Positions 15,539-23,260 of a stretch of 53,551 nucleotides of DNA are shown one piece after another. This DNA is from Candidatus Hermodarchaeota archaeon (lineage in GTDB: Archaea; Asgardarchaeota; Hermodarchaeia; Hermodarchaeales; Hermodarchaeaceae). The first letter of the stretch is position 1. Each line of letters begins with the position of its first letter. The position numbers and the translations under genes were made by a program. The stretch spans positions 1-53,551 of the forward strand of contig JAEOTB010000055.1 in the NCBI GenBank assembly GCA_016840065.1. Reading direction: 5' to 3'. The notes below the pieces were generated by a model that saw only the letters and a list, made by a program, of their open reading frames with translations, had not been told where the DNA came from and did no database searches.

Positions 15539-17416
15539 TTGCAGAGCAGGAGCAGAAGGACATTGGTTAAAGCAATCTTTGAACCGGATGGACGACGAGT
15601 AGAAGCCAGAGCCAAAGAATCCCTTCTCAAAATTGCCCAACAAGTAGGAATCACAATTCGCTCTGAATGTGGAGGTAAGGGCACATGTGGAAAGTGCCGT
15701 CTCCAAGTTTCACCAAAACAATCAGTTACTCCTCCTACATCAGTAGAAAAAGAGCATTTGACGGTAAAAGAGATGAAGATGGGTTATCGCCTTGCCTGTC
15801 AGGCCCTTGTAACGGGTGACTTGGATGTTCAATTGATGGTGCCACGGGAGAGTCGTATTACAAAGCGTAGGCTTCAGATCGAGGGAATCACCAACCCCGT
15901 AACACTTCGTCCAGTTGTACATGCTGTTCAGGTGTCAGTTCCTCCCGTCGATCCTACTCATCCAGTGGCTGATGATGAACGGCTAATTGAGGGATTACGG
16001 AAGCGCATTGGAGGAAAAAGGGGCTCCTGGGTTATTCCAATGTGGGTTACTAGAAGAATCCCGGAAATAATTCGAGAGTCTCTAGGTCAAGTTACTGTAA
16101 CCCTTTGGGACAAGAGAACCGTAATCGATGTAAATGCTGGAGACACTAGGGAGGACCTGTTCGGGGTTGCCCTTGATATTGGAACCTCAAAGCTAGTTGC
16201 TAGTCTACACTCCCTTGTAACTGGAAATCTTCTTGCAGTTGCTGGATTGGAAAATCCCCAAATCCGTCATGGCGAGGATATCATGTCAAGGCTCAGCTTC
16301 GCTGCCAAAGACCCTACTAACAGAGCTGTACTACAGAACCTTATCTTGGATAGCATCAACCTACTCCTAGCTCGCCTGGCACAAGAAGCAACGATTTCAC
16401 TTGATCACATCTATGAGCTAGTCGTTGTTGGCAACACGGTAATGACCAGTCTTTTCCTCGGCCTTGACACCAAGTATCTGGGGTATGGACCGTTCACCGC
16501 ACCAGCCCGGGGATATCTCAATGTTTCCTCTGATATATTGAACCTCTCTCTTCCCCCACAGGCAAACGTGCACGTCCTCCCCTGCATCGCTGGATACGTG
16601 GGAGCCGATGCTGTAGCAGACATCCTTGCTACTGGTCTCCACCGAAGGAAGAGGATGAGCCTCCTCATTGATATAGGGACCAACAGTGAAGTAGTACTAG
16701 GCAACCGCGAAGAATTAACTGCATGCTCTTGTGCCGCAGGTCCTGCCTTTGAAGGTGCTCAGATTGAACATGGTATGAAGGCTGTTTCTGGTGCAATAGA
16801 ACGTGTTTCCATCCATCCGGATTCCATGGAGGTGGAGGTCGAAACCGTCGATAACAAGCCTCCAATTGGTATCTGTGGGTCTGGTGTTGTAGATGCTGTA
16901 GCTCAGCTAGCAGAAGTAGGGCTCCTCACACCCCATGGACGTTTCACCGATTACCCGACATCGAGATTATTGCAAGATGAACGTGGTAAGAGATTCATCT
17001 TATTCGAAAGACGAGATGGGGAGAGGGAATCCACGATTACCCTATCTGAGCATGATGTAAGTCAACTGCTTCTAGCCAAAGCAGCAATCCAAACTGGATA
17101 CAGGCTAGTTCTTGATCACCATCATCTCAGTCCAGCTGACCTTGACAGGGTTTTTATCGCCGGGGCGTTTGGTAACTACCTCAACCCCGCAAGTGCTCGA
17201 GTTATAGGTCTTATACCGCGGGTTCCCTCTAACCGTGTGACCTTTGTGGGCAATGCAGCTTTAGCTGGAGCCCGTCTGGCTCTACTCTCTCGCACTCACC
17301 GGTCACAAGCAATCCGTCTTGCCAAGACCACTCACTTCCTCGACCTTGCCCGTCACCCTGACTTCAACCAAACATACACCTCCAGCCTTTTCTTACCCAA
17401 AGAAACTGAGGAATAA
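15539..17416 (+). CDS. 2Fe-2S ferredoxin-ASKHA protein, corrinoid activation (RACo/DUF4445) type
   Basis: 625 residues. The N-terminus is a plant-type ferredoxin domain with Cys44, Cys50 and Cys53 (ECGGKGTCGKC) and Cys87 (YRLACQAL), a 2Fe-2S centre. After a linker comes an ASKHA ATPase-like domain with VALDIGTSKLVASL near 216, VVVGNTVMTSLFLG near 300, and LLIDIGTNSEVVL and GPAFEGAQIEHGM around 375-415. These are the marks of proteins that reactivate oxidised Co(II) corrinoid proteins by ATP-driven reduction (RACo and its relatives). No methyltransferase or corrinoid protein gene is adjacent; the URO-D family gene at 25137 is the nearest candidate partner. The TTG start at 15539 has no clear ribosome site, and a TTG at 15563 after AGAAGGA is an alternative. 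Confidence 0.85.
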   Translation: MQSRSRRTLVKAIFEPDGRRVEARAKESLLKIAQQVGITIRSECGGKGTCGKCRLQVSPKQSVTPPTSVEKEHLTVKEMKMGYRLACQALVTGDLDVQLMVPRESRITKRRLQIEGITNPVTLRPVVHAVQVSVPPVDPTHPVADDERLIEGLRKRIGGKRGSWVIPMWVTRRIPEIIRESLGQVTVTLWDKRTVIDVNAGDTREDLFGVALDIGTSKLVASLHSLVTGNLLAVAGLENPQIRHGEDIMSRLSFAAKDPTNRAVLQNLILDSINLLLARLAQEATISLDHIYELVVVGNTVMTSLFLGLDTKYLGYGPFTAPARGYLNVSSDILNLSLPPQANVHVLPCIAGYVGADAVADILATGLHRRKRMSLLIDIGTNSEVVLGNREELTACSCAAGPAFEGAQIEHGMKAVSGAIERVSIHPDSMEVEVETVDNKPPIGICGSGVVDAVAQLAEVGLLTPHGRFTDYPTSRLLQDERGKRFILFERRDGERESTITLSEHDVSQLLLAKAAIQTGYRLVLDHHHLSPADLDRVFIAGAFGNYLNPASARVIGLIPRVPSNRVTFVGNAALAGARLALLSRTHRSQAIRLAKTTHFLDLARHPDFNQTYTSSLFLPKETEE

Positions 17417-17470
17417 TAGCCGCTCTTTTAGGCAAGTTCATCTCAAAGAAGGCATTCTCAGACATGTTAG

Positions 17471-18709
17471 GTGAAAAATAAGGTGACTGATGAACCCTCT
17501 TCCAAACCACCATCTGAAGGCAGCGTTGTAGCAACATTCGGCTCAGCATCTTTTCTCAACGATATGGGTTCAGATATTGTGTATTCCATATGGCCTAGCT
17601 TTGTGTATCTCCTGATAGGGTTTGAGAATCCCTTCTTCCTCGGAGTCATTGATGGGTTGGGCAACTGGATTGTGAACATCTCCAAGGGAGCCTCAGGCTT
17701 AATCTCAGATAAGATTCAGAAAAGGAAGGTCTTCATATGGACTGGATATCTAGCCGGGGCATCATCTCGAATATTTTATGGGTTGGCACCCACATGGGAG
17801 TGGCTGGCTCCAGCGCGAATCTTAGACCGAGCGGGTAAAATAAGGGGATCCCCAAGGGACGCTCTCATCGCTGATGTTTCATCGATGGAGACGAGGGGGA
17901 GGAACTTTGGGATTCTACGTGCCCTAGACAATCTAGGCGCTGTCACGGGTATCATGATTACAATAGCCTTTGTGACCTTTGTAATGCCCTTGTTGGGGTC
18001 GCTCTACGGATTCACAGAGCTCATGAGTATTAGATTCCTATTCATGGCTGCAGCTATACCTACAATCATTGGTTCTCTCCTTGTTCTCGTAAAAATCAAG
18101 GATTATAGAAAGAAGCCCGGAAAACCAGTCTTTAGCCTTGACGGGTTCAACAGGAGTTTATCTCTGTTCATCGTGATTAGCTTCCTATTCAGTAGCGCCT
18201 TCTTCAGTTACTCTTTCATTGTGCTCTATGCGAGCCTATTCTTCACCTTTCCAGTCATTAACCCCCTACTCAATGTGACAATTGGCTACCTCATATTCAC
18301 CCTAGCAGCTGCTCTTCTCTCTGCTCCCCTTGGCAATCTCAGCGACCGCATTGGACGGCGGGGCACAATTCTTGTGGGATATGGGTTCTTTGCACTAATG
18401 TGTCTGTTGTTTGTCTTCGTTCCCAACGTCTGGACGATATTGTTGGCACTCATTTGTTATGGTGCATCCATTGGAGCTGCTGTACCTGCTCAGAAGTCTC
18501 TGGTTGCAGAGCTAGCCCCGACAGACCTTAGGGCTAGCTTTCTAGGTGTTTATCAACTTGTAACCGGCTTTGCAGCATTATTCGCCAGCGTGCTAGCGGG
18601 ATTCCTTTGGTTTCTCTTCCTTCCCCAAACGCCTTTCCTTGTAGCTCTTAGCCTTACCGTGGTTGCAGCGCTTCTCTTGCCCTTTGTGAAAGAGAAATCT
18701 TCAACCTAG
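17471..18709 (+). CDS. MFS transporter
   Basis: 412 residues with about 11-12 membrane helices. The loop between helices 2 and 3 reads SGLISDKIQKRKVFI, and the loop in the second half reads GNLSDRIGRRGTIL, a textbook MFS G-x-x-x-D-R-x-G-R-R motif. RGSPRDALIADVS and GFAALFASVLAGFLW are typical of the drug/sugar MFS groups. The substrate is not predictable. GTG at 17471 is used; a GTG four codons later is equally possible. It is convergent with a second MFS gene, with overlapping hairpin sequence between. Confidence 0.9.
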   Translation: MKNKVTDEPSSKPPSEGSVVATFGSASFLNDMGSDIVYSIWPSFVYLLIGFENPFFLGVIDGLGNWIVNISKGASGLISDKIQKRKVFIWTGYLAGASSRIFYGLAPTWEWLAPARILDRAGKIRGSPRDALIADVSSMETRGRNFGILRALDNLGAVTGIMITIAFVTFVMPLLGSLYGFTELMSIRFLFMAAAIPTIIGSLLVLVKIKDYRKKPGKPVFSLDGFNRSLSLFIVISFLFSSAFFSYSFIVLYASLFFTFPVINPLLNVTIGYLIFTLAAALLSAPLGNLSDRIGRRGTILVGYGFFALMCLLFVFVPNVWTILLALICYGASIGAAVPAQKSLVAELAPTDLRASFLGVYQLVTGFAALFASVLAGFLWFLFLPQTPFLVALSLTVVAALLLPFVKEKSST

Positions 18710-18728
18710 ACCTACTCGAATAAAGGCT

Positions 18729-18746
18729 GAGCAGTCAAGACTGCTC
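18729..18746. terminator. Perfect 8-bp hairpin between convergent MFS genes
   Basis: GAGCAGTC at 18729-18736 and GACTGCTC at 18739-18746 form a perfect stem with a two-base loop. The structure overlaps the stop codon of the minus-strand transporter and lies 20 bases after the plus-strand stop. It is probably a shared terminator or a transcript 3'-end stabiliser. There is no long T-tract on either side. Confidence 0.45.
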
Positions 18747-20174
18747 GGGGAATGGTTTGGGTTCGATGTTACCCAAGAGGAGGATGGCCATGATGACAAA
18801 GTTGAGACCAAGGGTGATGAAGAGAACGGGGATGGCACCGAATAAGGTGTAAGCAATTGCTGCGGGAATAGGGGTTATTAGGTTGGCGAGCATTATGACT
18901 ATGAAGAAGATGCTCAGCATCTTTGCTGTCTCTGACCGTGGAATGGCTTTCCGTAGATATGTGAGGATGAGGGTTCTCCACAGTATATCGTTAATGCGTT
19001 TGAAGGCAATTGCGATGAATGGTGTTCTCGTCAATGGATTGAATAGAGGAGAAATCGAAACAAGTATGTTAACGATATCAATGGGAAGCCAGTAGGGGAA
19101 CAATGGAGTAATAATCAGGAGGGTGATGCAGATTGGCATTACCGCGTATATGACTGTCATGGCTCGACGGCTACCCCGGCGATCGAAGAACCCACCCACT
19201 GTTATTGACAGGGGGATTGAAGCTGCGAGGACTACCAATATCATGAGTGTAAGGTCACCGTATGAGAAGCCTAGCCAGTCTCTCAAGTAGAACATATTCA
19301 CAAAGCCGTAGAGCCCATCACTGATCGCATCAATAATCAGAACACCCGTGAATACAGGTAGTAGGACTAGGAGAAGCTTAATGGCGTGCCAGTTCTGTTG
19401 GAAGAAGTCCTTAAAGGAGCTGGCTGTTTTACGTTCTCTTGGAATAGGTATTGCTGGTGCTAGAAAGATCGTGCGAACAAGCGCTGCCACAAGGTAACAG
19501 ATTCCTCCAACGAAGAAGATGATTTGAATGGCAGACACAAAGGAATAGCCTAAATTGAAGAGCCAGGTTAGGAGGGCAAGACCAACGAGCCCAAAGCCTA
19601 CGCTTGTTTGGAAGATGCCCATGGCAAGGCCGCTGTGTTGAGGTGATATGTTCTCGTAGATGTAGGAGGTGCTGCCGCTAGCGAAGATGGAAGAAGAAGC
19701 AATGATTAGGATGCCCATTGAAAACCAGAGAAAGGGGAAACTGATGGGGCCAAGGATGGGTACAACGATGGCAGAGACTGGAGGCGTGAAAGCGAGGAAG
19801 AAGAAACCGATACCACTCACAGCCATTGTAGCAACTGATAACCATTTTCTATTGAAATTGTCCCCAACATAACCTCCAATAAATCGAGTGAGAAGATTTA
19901 CACCGATGAACATTGATAGCATGATACCAAGTAGTATGAAGTCGATGAGTATTTCTTGGAGGTAGAGGATCATGAAGGAGTCGAGGATTATCCCGAAGAC
20001 ACCGAGAATCCATGAGGTTACCAGGTATACGCTGAAGCTTCGGTAGGTGAGTACTGAACGCAGAGAGGAAAGGAATCCTTTCTCTTTTGCTGGCGTTGGC
20101 TCCATTGGGGGAGGAGTATCAGCTGAATGCTTAGGACCTGATGCAGTGGAGGGTTTCTCTTCTTGATTGTTCAT
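18735..20174 (-). CDS. MFS transporter, second type
   Basis: 479 residues. The first 35 are polar and proline-rich (cytoplasmic), then about 12 membrane helices follow. Loop motifs are GGYVGDNFNRKWLSV after helix 2 and GGFFDRRGSRRAMT in the second half, both MFS A-motifs. It is only distantly similar to the transporter at 17471. The substrate is unknown. A 53-residue gene with a strong ribosome site lies 15 bases upstream on the same strand, so the two should be one transcript, with a candidate operator in front. Confidence 0.88.
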   Translation of the reverse strand: MNNQEEKPSTASGPKHSADTPPPMEPTPAKEKGFLSSLRSVLTYRSFSVYLVTSWILGVFGIILDSFMILYLQEILIDFILLGIMLSMFIGVNLLTRFIGGYVGDNFNRKWLSVATMAVSGIGFFFLAFTPPVSAIVVPILGPISFPFLWFSMGILIIASSSIFASGSTSYIYENISPQHSGLAMGIFQTSVGFGLVGLALLTWLFNLGYSFVSAIQIIFFVGGICYLVAALVRTIFLAPAIPIPRERKTASSFKDFFQQNWHAIKLLLVLLPVFTGVLIIDAISDGLYGFVNMFYLRDWLGFSYGDLTLMILVVLAASIPLSITVGGFFDRRGSRRAMTVIYAVMPICITLLIITPLFPYWLPIDIVNILVSISPLFNPLTRTPFIAIAFKRINDILWRTLILTYLRKAIPRSETAKMLSIFFIVIMLANLITPIPAAIAYTLFGAIPVLFITLGLNFVIMAILLLGNIEPKPFPEQS

Positions 20175-20189
20175 GTGAGTTTACTCCGT

Positions 20190-20351
20190 TTAGCAGATGA
20201 ACGAGCCGTCTCTGGTCCAGTCGGATAGACGGCCTATACGGAGGGTGCTCCACATGCAAGATTCCTTTTCAACTTTTGGCTTCTTCGGGTAGGAGAATGT
20301 GAAGTTGGAGTGGTCTAGAGTTGAGGAGGGTGTTTCTATTTGGTAGTTCAT
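20190..20351 (-). CDS. Small leader gene of the MFS operon (53 aa), unknown
   Basis: 53 residues, ATG at 20351, TAA at 20190-20192. AAGGAG lies 9 bases before the ATG, the best ribosome site in this area. The product begins MNYQIETPSS, has a basic middle YPKKPKVEKE, and ends with tryptophan-rich RIGRLSDWTRDGSFIC. It has two Cys and no membrane helix. It sits 15 bases before the MFS gene on the same strand, so it may be a small regulatory or accessory partner of the transporter, or a leader peptide. No family is recognised. Confidence 0.65.
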   Translation of the reverse strand: MNYQIETPSSTLDHSNFTFSYPKKPKVEKESCMWSTLRIGRLSDWTRDGSFIC

Positions 20352-20419
20352 TATGGTTGGCTCCTTTTGGTTGTGGGTGGCGGGTATGACATGAGTGACT
20401 ATATGTATTGTCTACCATT

Positions 20420-20465
20420 ATACCTTGCCACACAAGGTATATCGAGAGATACATATATTTAAGGT
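20420..20465 (-). promoter_or_regulatory. TATA box and 21-bp inverted repeat (candidate operator) before the MFS operon
   Basis: On the minus strand a TATA-like TTAAATATATG lies at about 20452-20462. About 25 bases downstream is a perfect inverted repeat: arms ATACCTTG at 20420-20427 and CAAGGTAT at 20433-20440, with five bases CCACA between. It covers the expected transcription start, about 80 bases before the 53-residue gene. A repressor bound here would block initiation. The gap from 20440 to the plus-strand gene at 20564 holds nothing else I can name. Confidence 0.55.
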
Positions 20466-20563
20466 TTATGGTACGATAACGAAGAACCCTACACCCCAAG
20501 CTTTCAACGTTGACAAGGCTTTTCCCCTAACAAGCCAGTAGTAAGGGAAAATCAAAACCAGAG

Positions 20564-21757
20564 GTGTACTCCTTGCTGAAGGATCTGGATAGTCTAATGG
20601 AAAAGTACAAAGTCGACGCCCTCTTCATCGAGGGCAAAAGCATTCACAAACCCAACCTATACTATGTGACCCGCTTCCTGACCGTAGACAACTGTTTCTA
20701 TGTAAAAGCACCAGGCAAACCAGGAGTAATCGCAGCAACAGAACTCGTCTGCGACCGAGCCCGAAAACTCTCATCGATAAAGGAATACCACAGCTTATCC
20801 CCAATCTATCAGAAAGCTGTTCTTGAAAAGATGGATCTATCTGAGACGGAAGAAGCCATCATATCAGAGACTATAAAGCAGCTCATGTCCACCTGTAAGG
20901 TTGTAGGTATTCCACGGGAAACCGATGCTCAAATCGTAGAGTACCTTCAACGGAGCGGGATAAAGACCAAATGCGTTAACGACCTCTTCTTGGAGGCACG
21001 TGAAACAAAGGATGCGTCCGAGCAGAAAGCGATTCAGAAGGCTAGCAGAGCAACAGAGGCCACCTTCGAGAAGGTTATTGACGTTATCAAGGATGCCAAA
21101 GTAGGAGCAAACAAGGTACTGCGCCACAAAGGAAAAGCCCTCACCGTTGGGGTCCTAAAGCGGATCATCGAACATGCTTTGGTCGACAACGCCGCGGAGA
21201 ATAGCCAGGAATCAATTGTCGCAGGGGGAAGAAGCGGTGCTGACTGGCACAACATCGGGCAACGCGCAGATAAACTCAAGGCCAATGAGCCCATCATCGT
21301 CGATATCTATCCTCGTCTCATAGAGGAACGGTATCACGCAGACATCACACGAACAGTGGTTCGTGGAAGCGTCTCTGCCAAGTTGAAGAAGATGTTCGAG
21401 GCAGTAGAATCCGCACTAGATGCTTCTATCGATGCAGCCAGGGTTGGTGGAACATCAACTGAGATGGTGGAGGCTATGGCAGATTCCCTTGATCGGGATG
21501 GGTTCGCCTCAGCTCATCGAACACCAGGGATTAAGGAGGGCATGCTTCACGGGCTTGGCCATGGCATTGGACTAGATGTCCACGAACGACCCAGACTATC
21601 TAAGAGGCCTCAGCCCATTTATGAGAATGCAGTTTTTGCAGTTGAACCAGGACTCTACTTTCTGAAAATAGGTGGAGTCCGCATCGAAGATAATGTAGTC
21701 ATCACCAAAAAGGGTGCAAAGAGGATTACAAAGCTCCCCAGAACTTTCTTCCTCTAG
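20564..21757 (+). CDS. M24-family Xaa-Pro peptidase (PepQ-like)
   Basis: 397 residues. The N-terminal 150 are the creatinase-like domain. The C-terminal pita-bread domain carries the dinuclear metal ligands: Asp in PIIVDIYPR, Asp in HADITRTVV, His in GLGHGIGLDVHERP, Glu in FAVEPGLYF and Glu in GGVRIEDNVV. All five are present, so it should be an active cytoplasmic aminopeptidase or dipeptidase for X-Pro bonds. The GTG start at 20564 overlaps GAGGTG; a TTG at 20573, six bases after that GAGGTG, is the likelier start. Confidence 0.92.
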   Translation: MYSLLKDLDSLMEKYKVDALFIEGKSIHKPNLYYVTRFLTVDNCFYVKAPGKPGVIAATELVCDRARKLSSIKEYHSLSPIYQKAVLEKMDLSETEEAIISETIKQLMSTCKVVGIPRETDAQIVEYLQRSGIKTKCVNDLFLEARETKDASEQKAIQKASRATEATFEKVIDVIKDAKVGANKVLRHKGKALTVGVLKRIIEHALVDNAAENSQESIVAGGRSGADWHNIGQRADKLKANEPIIVDIYPRLIEERYHADITRTVVRGSVSAKLKKMFEAVESALDASIDAARVGGTSTEMVEAMADSLDRDGFASAHRTPGIKEGMLHGLGHGIGLDVHERPRLSKRPQPIYENAVFAVEPGLYFLKIGGVRIEDNVVITKKGAKRITKLPRTFFL

Positions 21758-21776
21758 CCGAATTGAAGAAATCGTG

Positions 21777-22331
21777 CTATTCGAGGGGTTCTGCATCTAG
21801 TAGGTGCGAAGGGCGGAACCGCTCCCCACAATCTGGGCACTCACCTTTGACCTTCATGAACTCCAGGTATTCGCCGTGATGTCCTTGAGCTTGGCAACTG
21901 GGACATAGAACTATTCTCTCTCCAGGATACAACTCAGCCTTACATACCACGCAGTGTCGGTGGGTTTCGATTTTCTGAGTGTGCTTGGGAGATTTGGCCA
22001 GGGATTTGTTGCAACTCCAACACTCCCTCTTTTCTAGATTGTTCCATTTGCCGCAACTAGCACATACCTTTACAGTAAGTTCATGCTCTGAAGAACGCCA
22101 ACCCCTGGGAGGTGAGACAACCCTCACTCGAGATGATTCCTCATCCGGTTGTTCCTCAGAAGATGTTTGGTAAGGAGGTGTATATCTTTCCGGCGTTGCT
22201 GGTCTTGGTCTACTGCTTCTAGACCCTCCACTAGATGGTCCACTAGCCGCCTTACAAATCCTGTAAATCACCCCGATAATGATAAAGATAATTACGATAT
22301 ATAATTCGAGGAATTCAAATTGTAAGATAAT
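21777..22331 (-). CDS. Membrane-anchored NZF-like/RING-like zinc-finger protein, one domain pair (possible ATT start)
   Basis: A one-repeat member of a three-gene paralogous family. A Ser/Pro-rich linker leads to an NZF/RanBP2-like knuckle C-A-S-C-x4-N-x5-C-W-S-C. Then comes a RING-like part: CVVC, CPSC, QGH and CPDC. The distal His of the GHxxH motif found in the sisters is missing here (GHHGEY). The usual start would be GTG at 22271, but the frame continues upstream through 20 hydrophobic codons. These read I-L-Q-F-E-F-L-E-L-Y-I-V-I-I-F-I-I-I-G after an ATT at 22331, next to a TGA stop. This mirrors MILQPSYLYYQ at the start of the sister at 24130. I infer an ATT start restoring the membrane anchor; otherwise the anchor is lost. 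Confidence 0.75.
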   Translation of the reverse strand: MILQFEFLELYIVIIFIIIGVIYRICKAASGPSSGGSRSSRPRPATPERYTPPYQTSSEEQPDEESSRVRVVSPPRGWRSSEHELTVKVCASCGKWNNLEKRECWSCNKSLAKSPKHTQKIETHRHCVVCKAELYPGERIVLCPSCQAQGHHGEYLEFMKVKGECPDCGERFRPSHLLDAEPLE

Positions 22332-22378
22332 TTTTCACTTCCCAATTGCCTCATCACTTCTCAAAGAGATTATTGTGA

Positions 22379-23254
22379 CTAGGAGAGAGTAACTAATAAC
22401 TGGCTAGGCCGCATCCGCAGTTTGCAGATTGGGCAACCTCCCTTAGCTCTTACGAATTCATGCATGTGAGCACGATGTCCAGTTGCATGGCATTTAGGAC
22501 ATATCCCTGCTGCTTCTCCTATACTCACCCCGTAGCCGCAGACCACACAGCTGGTGATTGATTTTGTGGCGTGAGTCTGAGCAGTGGCGGTTTCAAGAGA
22601 TGTCTCACACTTCCAGCACTCCTCCTGTTCTGGACTGTTCCATTTCTTACATTTGCTGCAAACAAGTACTTTGAACCGGAAATCGATTGGGGTTCTTATG
22701 CTTCGTCCGGTCCGAGACACATGAAGAAGCTGGGCTTGTGTAAGATTCTGGTTACAACTAGGACATACGCTCTTTGTTCTGACGAAATCCATCAGATGCG
22801 CGCTGTGACCCTGAGCCTCGCAACAGGGAGTCAGAGAGATTGGATCGTCTTGGTATTGCCAGAAGGCGCAGACCGAGCAGTGGGGTTTTGTGTTAAAGGA
22901 ATGAGTGTGTTGAGTCGCCCCAGCTATTTCTCCTTTACAATGCCAGCAAGATTCCTCAACTGGGCTATTCATCTTACCACAATTGCCACAGAGAAGAACG
23001 AGAACATTTTTCCGGGCGGACTTCCATCGTCTCGGACTGGGGAGCGCATGTGGTATTGACTGTTTACTACCAGGAATAACTGTAGTAGATGGCCTTCTTC
23101 TGGGAGGAAGTGTCTGAGGTTGGGGTTGACGACCCGTGCTCGGGGGTGGGGTTTTTGGTTCACTCCCCCTCTTCTGTAAGTAGAATCTGCAGAGATAGCA
23201 TATCCCCATGATGATTGCTGAAAATATTGCGTAGGGGAGGTATACAATTTGCAA
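22379..23254 (-). CDS. Membrane-anchored protein with two tandem NZF-like/RING-like zinc-finger modules
   Basis: 291 residues. An N-terminal membrane helix (IFSAIIMGICYLCRFYL, about 8-25) is followed by a Pro/Arg-rich linker to about 80, module 1 at about 84-178 and module 2 at about 190-288. Each module has an NZF/RanBP2-like knuckle (C-G-N-C-x4-N-x6-C-W-H-C) and then a RING-H2-like cross-brace pattern: CSVC, C-C or CPKC, GHxxH, CPxC. Module 1 has TPCC where module 2 has CPKC. NZF fingers bind ubiquitin in eukaryotes, and RING-H2 domains recruit E2 enzymes or build scaffolds such as SEA/GATOR subunits. Any such role here is inference. It is in a row with sisters on both sides, 6 bases after the upstream one. 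Confidence 0.85.
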   Translation of the reverse strand: MQIVYLPYAIFSAIIMGICYLCRFYLQKRGSEPKTPPPSTGRQPQPQTLPPRRRPSTTVIPGSKQSIPHALPSPRRWKSARKNVLVLLCGNCGKMNSPVEESCWHCKGEIAGATQHTHSFNTKPHCSVCAFWQYQDDPISLTPCCEAQGHSAHLMDFVRTKSVCPSCNQNLTQAQLLHVSRTGRSIRTPIDFRFKVLVCSKCKKWNSPEQEECWKCETSLETATAQTHATKSITSCVVCGYGVSIGEAAGICPKCHATGHRAHMHEFVRAKGGCPICKLRMRPSQLLVTLS

Positions 23255-23260
23255 AGGGGA

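Noticed and set aside
20269..20499. Minus-strand open frame of 76 codons over the operator region before the MFS operon
   Set aside because: It runs through the TATA box and inverted repeat and overlaps the better 53-residue gene, which has a strong ribosome site.
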